Origin: 21-14-0-10-47-8 sp966211795
GTDB taxonomy: Bacteria; Bdellovibrionota; Bdellovibrionia; Bdellovibrionales; Bdellovibrionaceae
Length of the DNA stretch: 64,000 nt
Reading direction: 5' to 3'
Assembly (NCBI GenBank): GCA_966211795.1
Contig: CBIHNW010000016.1
Span: 66,493-130,492, forward strand
Translations under genes and position numbers: made by a program
The notes under the pieces: model-generated
What the model was told of the DNA's origin: nothing
The model's database searches: none
What the model saw: only the letters and a program-made list of their open reading frames with translations
Shown here: positions 25,460 to 34,710 of the stretch, one piece after another
Numbering within the stretch: position 1 is the stretch's first letter
Layout: each line of letters opens with the position of its first letter

Positions 25460-27358
25460 TCAACGAAAATGGTAAGACAGGTCCAGGCGCAGTTCAGCAT
25501 AGATCGGTCGCGAGTGAATCTCGGGGTAAATCCAATTTAGTTTTTGTCGAATTTCCCAATTATGAGCCCACGAATAGGATTGCTGCAGCCCAATTTTTGT
25601 GAACTCATCATTGAGACGCGTTGATCCAACATCTTTGAAATAAGAAGCTTGCATTCCTATTTTCCATTGATCATGAATCGTCGAAATCCAACCGCCTTCC
25701 AGTGCCGGTAACAACCGCCAACCCCGTGGTAAATCCGAGTCGAATTCATTATGTAACGTGAGAAACTGATAAAGAATATGATCCGGAGAACCGAGCTCTT
25801 CAGTCAGGCCCAATCCCACTTCCCAAGTCAGATACCGACAGGTGCGGCAGCCAAAATCTTTTGGCGACATGAAAGCACCCAGGAACTTCCAGGATGGATG
25901 AAAATCCAAACGGCTCAGCGGGGTCAACGAGGTGATCTGAATTCCGCCCAGTTCTTCCAGTTGCAAATTCTGAATATCGGGTCGGTAGCGCAGCTCGAAC
26001 CACGGAAATAGAATTTCTGAATATTTTTTGAAACCAATGTCTGGATTGTACAGGTCATGATAGGCGGACTTGATCTTGAAGCCATAATATCCGTAGCTGG
26101 TGGCATCCGAATTGGTTTCGGTTCCGGTCACGGCGACCAGCGCGTAAGCATCGTGTCCCGGATCGGGCCGCGTCTCTTCTGAAATGGGCGGAAGCTCGGG
26201 CAAAGGGACATCGCCAAGGGACGCACGCTGAAGCATGATCTCATTCCAAAGCGCTTTTTCTTTTGGAGTGAGTTCACCTTTTTTGAGCTGACGCTGGTAA
26301 TCCATGTAAGAGTTCCCGGTTTCCAAAACCAGGGCATCAGAGATTGCAGCAGCTTTTTGATCCTGCTTGATCAAATCGAAAAACTGCTGCTTTTGAGGCG
26401 CATTGAGCACCGAATATTTTTGCAAAAGCTTTTTCCGCAGCGCCGGGCGAAACTTGATTTTGCGAACAACGGTGGGATCGTCGAAGAAATTCTTCACCAG
26501 CTCGCCAGGAATGACGTAGATCGTATGGTCCGACAAAGTCCACTGCGGATGAACCGCCTCGAGAATCCGCGCCATTTGGTACGCGCAGTTATCATCGAAG
26601 AAGTAATAATCAGTGCGCCCCGTCGTCTCGAGCTCCCAAAGATGCTCTAGGAAAAAGAAAGTCTCTTCGTGGGTGAGATTCAGTTCGTACTCCCAAAGAT
26701 CGCGACTTTCTGCCTTGATGTACTCATTTAATTTTTCGTAATACGGCTGCACCGACCAATGCCCGTCATATCCGCCGAAAACGCCAAAGTAAAAAAAAGC
26801 GAACGGATTTTCGTCCGGCGGCACCTGCGCCGCAAAATTCACGCCGGTGTCCAAAAGCTCGCTCGCCTTTTCGGAATTCACTTTCAAAAAAAGGTGCCCG
26901 AACATCGACGCCGGATTGTTGGTGTAGGCGGAAGAAAAAATCAAACTGACGGATTCTGGCCTATTAAAGCGAGAGACAAACCCGTCCCACTTCTCACAAT
27001 GATCGGCGGGATATCGCAAGCCCAACTTGTCTGATAAGAAATGCAGACGAGCGCGAAAGGCACATCGTGCCGGTTGCTTTAACGGACCAACCTGGCGATT
27101 GTCTTCGAAAGCCTGCAGGGTCGCCGACAGCTCGGCCTCGGGATCTTTTCGGCCATTTGGTGACAGAAAAAAATCGCCACCGTCCACTTCGCTGACGTCG
27201 CCGGGTTTTGAATTTTTCTTGAAATGCAGCAAGAGCTTCCACTGCAGATCTTGCGCGACCGATTGCAGTTTGGTCTTTTCAAGCGCCGGGGCCGCCTGCA
27301 AGCCTGATGAAAACAAAGCACCCAAAATGATCCAACAGATATGTTTTCGCAGGGACAT
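25460..27358 (-). CDS. DUF4105-type exported protein with C-terminal barrel-like region
   Basis: 632 residues, signal peptide at the N-terminus (ICWIILGALFSSGLQA). The centre has the DUF4105 pattern: FSSAYTNNPASMFGHLFLK, FAFFYFGVFGGYDG and FFDDNCAYQMARILE, with the conserved His and Cys that suggest a papain-like (NlpC/P60 permuted) fold. The last 230 residues alternate aromatic and polar residues and end in LSYHFR, as in an outer-membrane barrel. It might act on peptides, lipids or peptidoglycan at the envelope. A small lipoprotein gene precedes it by 15 bases in the same operon. Confidence 0.85.
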   Translation of the reverse strand: MSLRKHICWIILGALFSSGLQAAPALEKTKLQSVAQDLQWKLLLHFKKNSKPGDVSEVDGGDFFLSPNGRKDPEAELSATLQAFEDNRQVGPLKQPARCAFRARLHFLSDKLGLRYPADHCEKWDGFVSRFNRPESVSLIFSSAYTNNPASMFGHLFLKVNSEKASELLDTGVNFAAQVPPDENPFAFFYFGVFGGYDGHWSVQPYYEKLNEYIKAESRDLWEYELNLTHEETFFFLEHLWELETTGRTDYYFFDDNCAYQMARILEAVHPQWTLSDHTIYVIPGELVKNFFDDPTVVRKIKFRPALRKKLLQKYSVLNAPQKQQFFDLIKQDQKAAAISDALVLETGNSYMDYQRQLKKGELTPKEKALWNEIMLQRASLGDVPLPELPPISEETRPDPGHDAYALVAVTGTETNSDATSYGYYGFKIKSAYHDLYNPDIGFKKYSEILFPWFELRYRPDIQNLQLEELGGIQITSLTPLSRLDFHPSWKFLGAFMSPKDFGCRTCRYLTWEVGLGLTEELGSPDHILYQFLTLHNEFDSDLPRGWRLLPALEGGWISTIHDQWKIGMQASYFKDVGSTRLNDEFTKIGLQQSYSWAHNWEIRQKLNWIYPEIHSRPIYAELRLDLSYHFR

Positions 27359-27373
27359 CGGAAATTTTCGTTT

Positions 27374-27754
27374 CTAGTGAAGATTGGAAGCGCGTTCCAA
27401 CGGAGCCAAGTTTATTTCTTCTGGACCTTCGTCAAAGCTCACTTTTCTGACGCCCTGGAAATCTTCTTCGTATTTTTTTCCGGTCATTTTCGTCGCCAGT
27501 CTGCTTTGCGCTTCTTCGATGATCATATTTTTTTGTAAGACGGTCGGCATCACCAAGTAGTACCAACAGCTGCCACCGAGCGCGATGGCCGAAATGTAAC
27601 ACAGCGACGAGTAAGCGCCACCAACCGGATAGGTATTGACGTAGGTGTACCGTTGATTCTGTCCATCCACTTGAACAACGGATTCGTATTTCATACGAAT
27701 GCTCGTGCAACCCAGAACGAAAGCACACAGTCCCAAAGCCAGGATTTTTTTCAT
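27374..27754 (-). CDS. Small lipoprotein
   Basis: 126 residues with a lipobox (CAFVLGC, lipidated Cys near residue 16). The mature part has a hydrophobic, Cys-bearing stretch (SLCYISAIALGGSCWYYLVMP) then a soluble end. No family recognised. It is the first gene of a two-gene operon with the DUF4105 protein, preceded by GGAG and by an AT-rich palindrome at 27768-27787. Confidence 0.8.
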   Translation of the reverse strand: MKKILALGLCAFVLGCTSIRMKYESVVQVDGQNQRYTYVNTYPVGGAYSSLCYISAIALGGSCWYYLVMPTVLQKNMIIEEAQSRLATKMTGKKYEEDFQGVRKVSFDEGPEEINLAPLERASNLH

Positions 27755-27767
27755 GTCAATCTCCAGT

Positions 27768-27787
27768 GATTTTAAAGACTTAAAATC
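27768..27787 (-). promoter_or_regulatory. AT-rich palindrome before the lipoprotein-DUF4105 operon
   Basis: GATTTTAA-AGAC-TTAAAATC is a perfect 8-bp inverted repeat 14 bases before the ATG. It could be an operator or an mRNA hairpin controlling translation. Confidence 0.4.
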
Positions 27788-27934
27788 TGAACTGTTTTGG
27801 ATTTCATGTCATCTGAAAACTCCGAACAACGCGGGGAATATTACCTCGGAATCGACGCTGAAATCGCAACAGATGGGTCGCTGTCCGGGAACAGATTTTG
27901 AACATTCAATTTGTGCCTTACGAAAGGAGATTTT

Positions 27935-28105
27935 ATGGAAAAAAATGAAAGTATCAGCCGCAAGATCGGTGACACAGTCGAAAAAGTTGGACAGAAAATT
28001 TCCAATACAGGTGCCAAAGATCTCGGGGACAAAGTCTTCAATGCAGGTGATAAGCTCGAACACATGGATGAACATCGTTCTGATAAGACAACAAAAACTT
28101 GGTAA
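27935..28105 (+). CDS. Small charged protein, function unknown
   Basis: 56 residues starting at ATG 27935 with AAAGGAG 6 bases upstream; a start at 27911 would place that site inside the gene. The protein is almost all charged and small residues, with a short internal echo (KIGDTVEKVGQKI, then LGDKVFNAGDKL), suggestive of an amphipathic helix. No Cys, no membrane segment. Probably cytoplasmic; it resembles short stress-related helical proteins only in composition. A GC-rich hairpin follows. Confidence 0.65.
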   Translation: MEKNESISRKIGDTVEKVGQKISNTGAKDLGDKVFNAGDKLEHMDEHRSDKTTKTW

Positions 28106-28113
28106 GGCATCAA

Positions 28114-28141
28114 CTCCGGGGCGCCTTCTGGGCGCCCGGAG
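28114..28141 (+). terminator. GC-rich hairpin after the small protein gene
   Basis: CTCCGGGGCGCC pairs with GGGCGCCCGGAG with a one-base bulge. No T-tract follows, so it may be a stability hairpin rather than a true intrinsic terminator. Confidence 0.45.
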
Positions 28142-28250
28142 CCTATTCGTGAATCTCTTGTGACCCGGCTCTTGGTCGGGGTCCGGGCCTTGAGCGCAGC
28201 TCTTGATTGATCTCCGCATTTTGATCATCATCATCTCTGGGGGAGAACCA

Positions 28251-28718
28251 ATGATCAAAATCGACATCTTAAAAAGTATCTATCTCTTCAAAGACATGAC
28301 CAACGATGAACTGAAAAAGGTCGCGAAAATCTGCGCCCCTCGCGAAGTGATGGCCGGTCAGGAAATTTTCATCACAGGACAATCTGCCGAAAGTTTTTTC
28401 GTCATCCAACAAGGCACCGTCAAAATTCTGAAGACCACATCAAAAGGTGACGATCTTCAATTGACGACCTTGGCAACCGGCAGCCATTTCGGCGAAATGC
28501 CTTTTCTCAGTGGCGATGCACGATCAGCAACGGCGCAGGCGACTGAAACCACATACATGATCGAAATTCCGTTCCAAGGATTGAAAAATCTTTTGAGTGA
28601 AGATGTTCAGATTTCTGATAAATTTCATCGCGCCTTGGCGCGCTTCTTAGCTCAGCGCCTGAAAAACACCAGTGGTGATTTGACTCAAGCCAAAGAAACC
28701 TTGCTGAAGCATTTCTAA
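28251..28718 (+). CDS. Cyclic nucleotide-binding domain protein
   Basis: 155 residues from ATG 28251, which follows GGGGGAGAACCA. A single cNMP-binding beta-roll spans about 10-125: FKDMTNDELKKV, VMAGQEIFITGQSAESFFVI, HFGEMPFLSGDARSATAQA. The phosphate-binding cassette has GEMPFLSGDARSA. No helix-turn-helix follows, so it is a sensor or adaptor rather than a CRP-type activator. It could couple cAMP or cyclic dinucleotide levels to a partner protein. It stands alone with no obvious partner gene. Confidence 0.88.
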   Translation: MIKIDILKSIYLFKDMTNDELKKVAKICAPREVMAGQEIFITGQSAESFFVIQQGTVKILKTTSKGDDLQLTTLATGSHFGEMPFLSGDARSATAQATETTYMIEIPFQGLKNLLSEDVQISDKFHRALARFLAQRLKNTSGDLTQAKETLLKHF

Positions 28719-28778
28719 AGTCCAAGGCCAATCGCAAATCTGCGCGGTTGGCCCACAAATTCCAAAGGGATTCTCGCG

Positions 28779-29312
28779 CTAAGAACCCTTCTTTGGAAAC
28801 TTCAAAGTGATTTTATCTTTTCCCGATTCCACCTGAACTTTATCACTGTCGGTTTCCGGCGGAACCGGAAAGGTTCGATGAAACTGAGAGCTGTAATAGA
28901 CGCCGTTCCCGGTATCGTCTGATTTCTGCTCGCTTTTGCCAGAAATGGAAAGCTGCCCGTTTTCAATGGTGACTTGCAAGTTTTTCGGATCGACTCCCGG
29001 AATCGAAATGTCGTAATAGACAAATTTGTCATCCTCGCGCGATTCGACGTCACCTGCTCCTGAACCGCCTGGATTGACCATCCCTTGCATCATTTGTTTT
29101 TGCAAACGGCGCATTTCATCGAAGGGATCGTTCTCCTCTTCGCCGAATGGGAAAGCCGGTTCATTCGGCCCAAACCCAGGAACATGATTGGCAGCAGACC
29201 GCGGTTTATTTTGAAAATGGTTGAGCAGGGTCTGCCCACCCCAGAAACTGAAGAAGCCCAAAAGAAAGAACAAACCCGCAATCAGAACTTTGCTATCGAA
29301 AATATTTTTCAT
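28779..29312 (-). CDS. Membrane-anchored small heat-shock protein (Hsp20/alpha-crystallin domain)
   Basis: 177 residues. An N-terminal hydrophobic segment (about 9-28, VLIAGLFFLLGFFSFWGGQ) is followed by an Asp/Glu/Pro-rich linker and QKQMMQGM. An alpha-crystallin domain then runs from about 88 to 175 (DDKFVYYDISIPGVDPKNLQVTI, GQLSISGKSEQ, FHRTFPVPP, KITLKFPKK). Ordinary Hsp20 proteins are soluble, so the anchor is notable. With no Lys/Arg-rich start beyond MKNIFDSK, the domain probably faces the periplasm. It could hold unfolded envelope proteins. SD GGGGA is present. A zinc-ribbon membrane protein lies just upstream. Confidence 0.9.
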   Translation of the reverse strand: MKNIFDSKVLIAGLFFLLGFFSFWGGQTLLNHFQNKPRSAANHVPGFGPNEPAFPFGEEENDPFDEMRRLQKQMMQGMVNPGGSGAGDVESREDDKFVYYDISIPGVDPKNLQVTIENGQLSISGKSEQKSDDTGNGVYYSSQFHRTFPVPPETDSDKVQVESGKDKITLKFPKKGS

Positions 29313-29335
29313 CTTGATCCCCGTACGGCCTCAAG

Positions 29336-29689
29336 TCATTTTTCAATCGAATATTGAGCAAAACACTTTTCACATTTGATGCGCAATTCTTCACCCAAAA
29401 AATAAGTCGGCTTCAAAGGTTCATTGCATTGCAAACACACCGGCGGAGGCGAAAGCTCAAGACGGTACCGAATCCCGTAAGACTTGATACCAACAACGAT
29501 AGAGATCAGCAAAAAGGCCGGCACCAAAACAAAATGCGCGACCGGAATAAAGACGGAAACAATCGCCATTCCAAAAAAGATAAAAAATCTTTTTCGGGCT
29601 AAGGCAAATCGTTCTTTGATTGTAGTTGCGACAAGCTGACCCTGCAACTGAGAGGTCTTGGACTGATCGTGCGAAAGAATCATTTTCAT
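29336..29689 (-). CDS. Membrane protein with C-terminal zinc-ribbon-like Cys pairs
   Basis: 117 residues from ATG 29689, which has AGG about 6 bases upstream; the longer GTG start at 29728 is unlikely. A hydrophobic hairpin (FIFFGMAIVSVFIPVAHFVLVPAFLLISIVVGI) is followed by CLQC and CEKC pairs 26 residues apart, a likely zinc knuckle. No family recognised. It is 23 bases upstream of the membrane-anchored Hsp20 and co-directional, so the two may be one operon for envelope protein quality control (inference). Confidence 0.75.
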   Translation of the reverse strand: MKMILSHDQSKTSQLQGQLVATTIKERFALARKRFFIFFGMAIVSVFIPVAHFVLVPAFLLISIVVGIKSYGIRYRLELSPPPVCLQCNEPLKPTYFLGEELRIKCEKCFAQYSIEK

Positions 29690-30008
29690 AGGGAACCTGA
29701 TTCTGGCAAATGTTGTTGGATCTGTCACCGACTCACTTGATCCGCTAACACGTGCTGACGGCGTGGTGCGGGATTCTCAATTTGAGACAGGCATTGGCGC
29801 ACATGGAAGGCGTCAATACTCTAGACAGGGGCCGATCAATTTTGGGTATAAGCATTTTAAGCCACCTCTTACAGCGCAAATAAGGCGCTCTTATACAAGA
29901 AGATGCTCCTGCAATTGCAACAACTTAGCAGAACTGGTCGATGTTTTTTCTCCGTCCTTCCGCCGGCATAACCTTTGAACTGGCATGGACTAGGATAGAG
30001 GTAATCTC

Positions 30009-31256
30009 ATGCAGTCGCTACTTAAGTGGATGGGCACTTTCACGTTTTTGGTCTTGATCGGACCCGTGGCGGCCTATGCTCAAAGCAGTTTACCTTTTTC
30101 CTTTCTGCCGCCGGGTTTCTCTCCGGGCAAAAGCTACCTGCAAGAACCCACCGAAACTGTCACGCAAACTGGCCCGGGCGGTGTGCAAACCATGACCACC
30201 AAGGTGGAAAAGAGCGTTTTCAACTCGAAGGATTTTCAATTCAATTACTCGCTGATCCTTTTGGGATTGCAGCAAAAATCTCGCTACGAAAATTTTCAGA
30301 TTTATTCATTTCGCGTCTACGGCGACATGAGATATCGCATCACCGACGACCTGCTGCTGTTGGTTTCGCCAATGCTTCTATTCCGCACCGGCGCGGATCA
30401 GGCACCTGATGGACAGGGTCACAACAGCACGGTTTTCATCGCCAAGGATGCTTCGATGCTGTGGACACCTTTCACCTGGTGGCAATTGCGCGGCGGAATC
30501 ATTGACGAGAATTTTGTCCACAGCTTCATGCTTCTGGAAGATCAATCTTTCCCGGCTCTGCGCTCGACATTTTTCTACGGTAACGGCAATTTGCGTGGCT
30601 CATTGTTGGCCGAGCAAGCGGTTCTGACATTTTCTTCGAACACCAACAACTCGAATCAGATTGAAGAGACGCCGACCATGGAAACCGTGATGGCCGAGAC
30701 ACATTATAATTTCAGCGGTCGCAACAGCTTCAAACTGACGGCTGGTTACTGGCAATATGATAATTTACCGTCTTCAGTTGCCGCCGACTCGATGATGACC
30801 GGCAATACCGTTCGTCGCGAGTCCGATACATTCTCGGTTTTCGCTTACCAATTCCACGGCCCCGAGGCGCGAGCGCGTTTGGAAATGGGATTTGGACCGT
30901 TTGACTGGAATCTTTATACGGAAGGCCTGCAAAACTCTGCCGCTCCTAGCCGAATGAACACTGGTTGGAATGCGGGAAATGAATTTTTGTACCTTGGATC
31001 TAAGAATAAAAAATACGGATTGAATGTTGAATATTTCCATCTGGAACCGGATGCCGCCGTTTCGTCTTACAACGCGTTCGAATTCGACCGTAGCAATCGC
31101 AACGGCGTCATGGTTATGCCTTACTTTAAATGGGGTAAGAAGCAGAACAAGCTGAGCTTGCGAGTTGTTTCGAGCAGCCCGATCTATAATAACAATCCAC
31201 AAAGCGACACCACTCAAATCCGCCTGCGCTGGGAGACTGACTATGAACTTCTCTAA
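30009..31256 (+). CDS. Outer-membrane beta-barrel-like protein
   Basis: 415 residues with a signal peptide (GTFTFLVLIGPVAAYA, then QSSLP). The mature protein has repeated alternating polar/aromatic strands (FQIYSFRVYGDMRYRI, FEMGFGPFDWNLY-like runs, GLNVEYFHLEP, QIRLRWETDYELL), an even pattern expected of an outer-membrane barrel of roughly 14-16 strands. It ends near an aromatic/hydrophobic residue. No named family recognised. Ribosome site GAGGTAA. It overlaps the start of the giant lipoprotein gene by 14 bases, so both are made together. Confidence 0.78.
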   Translation: MQSLLKWMGTFTFLVLIGPVAAYAQSSLPFSFLPPGFSPGKSYLQEPTETVTQTGPGGVQTMTTKVEKSVFNSKDFQFNYSLILLGLQQKSRYENFQIYSFRVYGDMRYRITDDLLLLVSPMLLFRTGADQAPDGQGHNSTVFIAKDASMLWTPFTWWQLRGGIIDENFVHSFMLLEDQSFPALRSTFFYGNGNLRGSLLAEQAVLTFSSNTNNSNQIEETPTMETVMAETHYNFSGRNSFKLTAGYWQYDNLPSSVAADSMMTGNTVRRESDTFSVFAYQFHGPEARARLEMGFGPFDWNLYTEGLQNSAAPSRMNTGWNAGNEFLYLGSKNKKYGLNVEYFHLEPDAAVSSYNAFEFDRSNRNGVMVMPYFKWGKKQNKLSLRVVSSSPIYNNNPQSDTTQIRLRWETDYELL

Positions 31257-34200
31257 GCTGCTCGCGATGAAAAACACGGCGGTGCTGACGGGCTTGGTTG
31301 CGAGCTTGCTCTTGTCCGCGTGTTTGCCGAAAACTCAGGACCGACCCGATGGCGCCGAAAACGAGGCCGCGAACTATACAGTGGTTTCCATCAGCGGCAG
31401 CATCGGTGGTTCGAAAAACGTTGGCGAATTCCCTTTGCCCGGAGAAAAAACTTATAATTTCAAAGTTTGTTTGGTGGATTTCACTCGTCGATCGAGCATT
31501 CCCAACGCCAAATTCCTGATCAAAGAAATCGATCAAGAATACACCACCGACGCTCAAGGTTGTTTGAATTGGCCCGAGACCATCAAGTTCAATTACCTGG
31601 CGGATTCTGTTTGGCTGAAGCTGACCCGCACCTTTGAACCCAAAGGTCTACAGCGCGGAATTCGCGAAGCCAAGTTCGCGATCAATCCGTGGTCGCACGG
31701 TGAAGGCTTGGCCGAAGTCATCGATCTGATGAAGCAAACGACACCTTACCTTTTGGAAGATGCCGCGGCCGTGACCCAACATCTGGGTGGCTTCGATAAA
31801 GATGGCAAACTGAAGACCCGCAAGATTTGGATGGAAGGTGGCGAGCGCTACGTCACGAATTTTATCGTGAAGAAGGGTTCGACCTACAACTGGCATGATC
31901 AGCTTTATCTGAAACCACAAATCATGTTCGGAAAAACGGACTCGACACCAACTTTGGTGCCGATCGCGGCCGGAAGCTTCAATGTCGAAGTCAGCTTGAT
32001 TGCCGAAGACATTCAAAATCAAAAAGTGGTGCGCAAGCTTTACGCGAAACAGACCAAAGAAAAAGTGGCTATGGCCAATAACACCTTGATGGTCGATATG
32101 GATTTTTCGTTGGAAAGAATTCCGAGCAGCGGCCAGACTTTCATGGGCATTAAGCTGACGCCGGTGGGCGCTCCCGAAGGACTGCTACCTTTTGAAGGAA
32201 TTTTCCCGTTAGGCAATGATCACTCTTTCACTCAGTCCTCTGGGTTGAAGATCAGCGAAACGGTCGCCACCGAAAATCGCGCCGGCAATTTTACTTTGAA
32301 GAAATTCTTGGGCGATAAGGCCGCGGCCGAAATCGTTGGTCTTAAAGGAGCCGCGGGCCAAATCGTCAATGGCTCGTCCAGCGATGAGGACGCCGGCATC
32401 TACGCAAAGCCTTTCGAGATTGGACATTTCAAGATCAAGAAAGAAGACGGCGCCAAAAAGATCATGAGCTTTCCCTTGCACACCTGCTTGGCCAACCGAT
32501 CTGGAAATATCGGTTTGAACAATCGCAAATTCAAAATTCAAACCACTGGACCGAACGGTCAGGTTTTGGATGTTGATCAGCCCAACACCGTGACCACCAT
32601 CCGGGACTGCTTGCACTGGGAAGTCTACACCCCTGAATTTGATCGCAACAGCTGCCAGCATTACATTCCGATCTCGGTTCGCATCCAGGATGAAAGCGGA
32701 GATCTTGGTTTTGATCAAACCGAAATGATCTTGATCCAGCCTTGGTCCGAAGAAGGCTATGATCGCCGAACCATTCAGGGCAAGTCTTATCCCTTGACCT
32801 GCAAAGGAAGCGAAGACCAGGGCAAAGTCGATAATGTCATGTTCATGTCCTCGTTGACGGTGCAAAGAATTTCTTACCGGCCCCAAGTTCTAGATCGAAG
32901 CTTACAGCTGACTCAGCGTGGGGTGTACCAAGTTCGCGTCAACGGTGCGAGCGTTCGTGATTCCAGCGATCCACATGCAGGATCCGAAGGCGTGTCGCGC
33001 AATTTGCCAAAGGGACAGTACCTGCTGCGTTTGGTGTTCGTGCGATCCGCGAACAACCGCGAAGACAATGGCTACGTCACGCACGCCAACGTGATCGTTT
33101 CGGGTGAAGGTGGATTTTTAGACGGAGAAATGGATCTCACCATTAAGGATTTGCAATCGACCATGGCCCGCAAGATGGTCTTGGCGCAACTGTTCCCGAT
33201 TGATAAAGAAAAATTCGCTTCAAAAGAGTGGAAGAACACAGATCCGAATATCGAGGATCTGATTGATCACAAATCGATTTTAATTTCGCCGGTGTATTCG
33301 GCAAAAACCGTGGTGCTGGGCAGCTCATTTAGTTCGATCTTATTGTACCGCGGGGTCGATGAAATTTCGACCGTTCCGGGTGTTGCGAAGAAAATCGCGG
33401 ACGGCCCAAAAAAATCGGAAACACAGACCAGCACTTTGCTGAACGAAGTGATTCAGGCGGGCCAAGCTGCGCAAGCGGCAATGATCGCCAAGCGTGCTTT
33501 CAAAGAACAAGATGCCGATGCGTGGTTTAAATGGAGTCGTGAGCAGAACCTGCAATTGATCTGGATGAGCGACGCCAAATCATTACAGTTCGTGCAGCAG
33601 AAGTTCGGCCTTCAAGGCGACGGTAAAGCGTCCCTGCAGAACTTTATCGAGATGGATAAAATGGATCTGAATTGGGCGAAACAATTCTGCCGAATCTTGG
33701 CAGATGGTTCATGGAAGACTTTGTTGGAGACGGCACCGAAGCATCTCAGCACCGGAAGTTCCCGCGCCGCTTTCATTCGAATTTGCGAATCTAAAGTTGA
33801 AAAGAATCCATCGGCATTTGTCCATAAGTCGGCCGTCTATCGCATCTTGAACATGAACCCCGGCGTGATCGTGCCGACGAAAATCGCGGTGTCCAGCTTA
33901 TCGGTTTCCAGCGGCTTCGGTTACTCGGCCGGTCACACCGATATGGAAGGAACCCAGGCCGGAATTTCGGCGTCTGGCCAAGCTGGTGCCAGCGGTGGTT
34001 TCGGTGGAGCAAGCCTCGGGGCCAGCTACGGAACGGTCGAGATTCAAACGACCGATCGCAATCGCCACTCGGGCACGGACATCGGCGAAGGAACTTCGTT
34101 GGGCGTCACGCGATGGCAATTTGACATTCCGATGACGAAATACAATCAATGCACGATGGTGCGGCCGAATCCGGATGTCTTTCTATACGACAAAGAGGTT

Positions 34201-34656
34201 GGATTGAAGTCGATCTTGCCTCGATTGATCTCGGACAACGAGACCTACAGATTGCGAGACTTGGTCGATACCAGATATTTGTACAAGCCTTACCTTGCAC
34301 ACAATCCTTTGTTCAACGGCTGGTTGATTTGCTCGGACAAAGTGTCGACGCAACCGAAAACCGTCCCGGAGACTTATTTTATGGTATCGCAAGGAAATGG
34401 CGACAGCGAAACCTACGATTCTTTGGATGAGCTCAATCGATTGTTCTTCTTGCCGCTTCGTGGACTGTCAGACATGGCTCGTTTCAAAGGAATCATGGGA
34501 GATTCACGAAACTATCCACAAGATGGCGAGCTGAGCGACCAAATGAAGGTCGATCTCGCTGCCGAGATCTCACCGCTGATCCGCCGAATCGACCCGGCCC
34601 CGGGAATGATCTTGTACGATCCAGCCTTCCAATTACCAAAGCTTTCCGGCGAGTAA
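31243..34656 (+). CDS. Giant lipoprotein (1137 residues), function unknown
   Basis: Start at ATG 31243, preceded by GGGAGA inside the barrel gene. The signal ends in LLLSAC, a lipobox with lipidated Cys near residue 26, and the mature start CLPKTQDRPDG has no Asp at position +2, so it may go to the outer membrane. Two similar Cys-bearing segments exist (KVCLVDFT ... GCLNWPE near 75-110, and HTCLANRS ... DCLHWEV near 415-465), a possible internal duplication of an Ig-like module. A Gly/Ser-rich stretch lies at about 890-935. The C-terminal end is soluble and Asp-rich. No enzyme motif seen. Pairing with the barrel suggests a surface complex. Confidence 0.85.
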   Translation: MNFSKLLAMKNTAVLTGLVASLLLSACLPKTQDRPDGAENEAANYTVVSISGSIGGSKNVGEFPLPGEKTYNFKVCLVDFTRRSSIPNAKFLIKEIDQEYTTDAQGCLNWPETIKFNYLADSVWLKLTRTFEPKGLQRGIREAKFAINPWSHGEGLAEVIDLMKQTTPYLLEDAAAVTQHLGGFDKDGKLKTRKIWMEGGERYVTNFIVKKGSTYNWHDQLYLKPQIMFGKTDSTPTLVPIAAGSFNVEVSLIAEDIQNQKVVRKLYAKQTKEKVAMANNTLMVDMDFSLERIPSSGQTFMGIKLTPVGAPEGLLPFEGIFPLGNDHSFTQSSGLKISETVATENRAGNFTLKKFLGDKAAAEIVGLKGAAGQIVNGSSSDEDAGIYAKPFEIGHFKIKKEDGAKKIMSFPLHTCLANRSGNIGLNNRKFKIQTTGPNGQVLDVDQPNTVTTIRDCLHWEVYTPEFDRNSCQHYIPISVRIQDESGDLGFDQTEMILIQPWSEEGYDRRTIQGKSYPLTCKGSEDQGKVDNVMFMSSLTVQRISYRPQVLDRSLQLTQRGVYQVRVNGASVRDSSDPHAGSEGVSRNLPKGQYLLRLVFVRSANNREDNGYVTHANVIVSGEGGFLDGEMDLTIKDLQSTMARKMVLAQLFPIDKEKFASKEWKNTDPNIEDLIDHKSILISPVYSAKTVVLGSSFSSILLYRGVDEISTVPGVAKKIADGPKKSETQTSTLLNEVIQAGQAAQAAMIAKRAFKEQDADAWFKWSREQNLQLIWMSDAKSLQFVQQKFGLQGDGKASLQNFIEMDKMDLNWAKQFCRILADGSWKTLLETAPKHLSTGSSRAAFIRICESKVEKNPSAFVHKSAVYRILNMNPGVIVPTKIAVSSLSVSSGFGYSAGHTDMEGTQAGISASGQAGASGGFGGASLGASYGTVEIQTTDRNRHSGTDIGEGTSLGVTRWQFDIPMTKYNQCTMVRPNPDVFLYDKEVGLKSILPRLISDNETYRLRDLVDTRYLYKPYLAHNPLFNGWLICSDKVSTQPKTVPETYFMVSQGNGDSETYDSLDELNRLFFLPLRGLSDMARFKGIMGDSRNYPQDGELSDQMKVDLAAEISPLIRRIDPAPGMILYDPAFQLPKLSGE

Positions 34657-34662
34657 ACAGGT

Positions 34663-34683
34663 GGCCTTCAGTATCTGAAGGCC
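34663..34683. terminator. Hairpin between convergent genes
   Basis: GGCCTTCAG (34663-34671) and CTGAAGGCC (34675-34683) form a 9-bp stem with loop TAT. There is no clear T-run on either side, so termination strength is uncertain. Confidence 0.55.
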
Positions 34684-34710
34684 GAAGAGTTGGTCACCCA
34701 TTTCTGAAAA

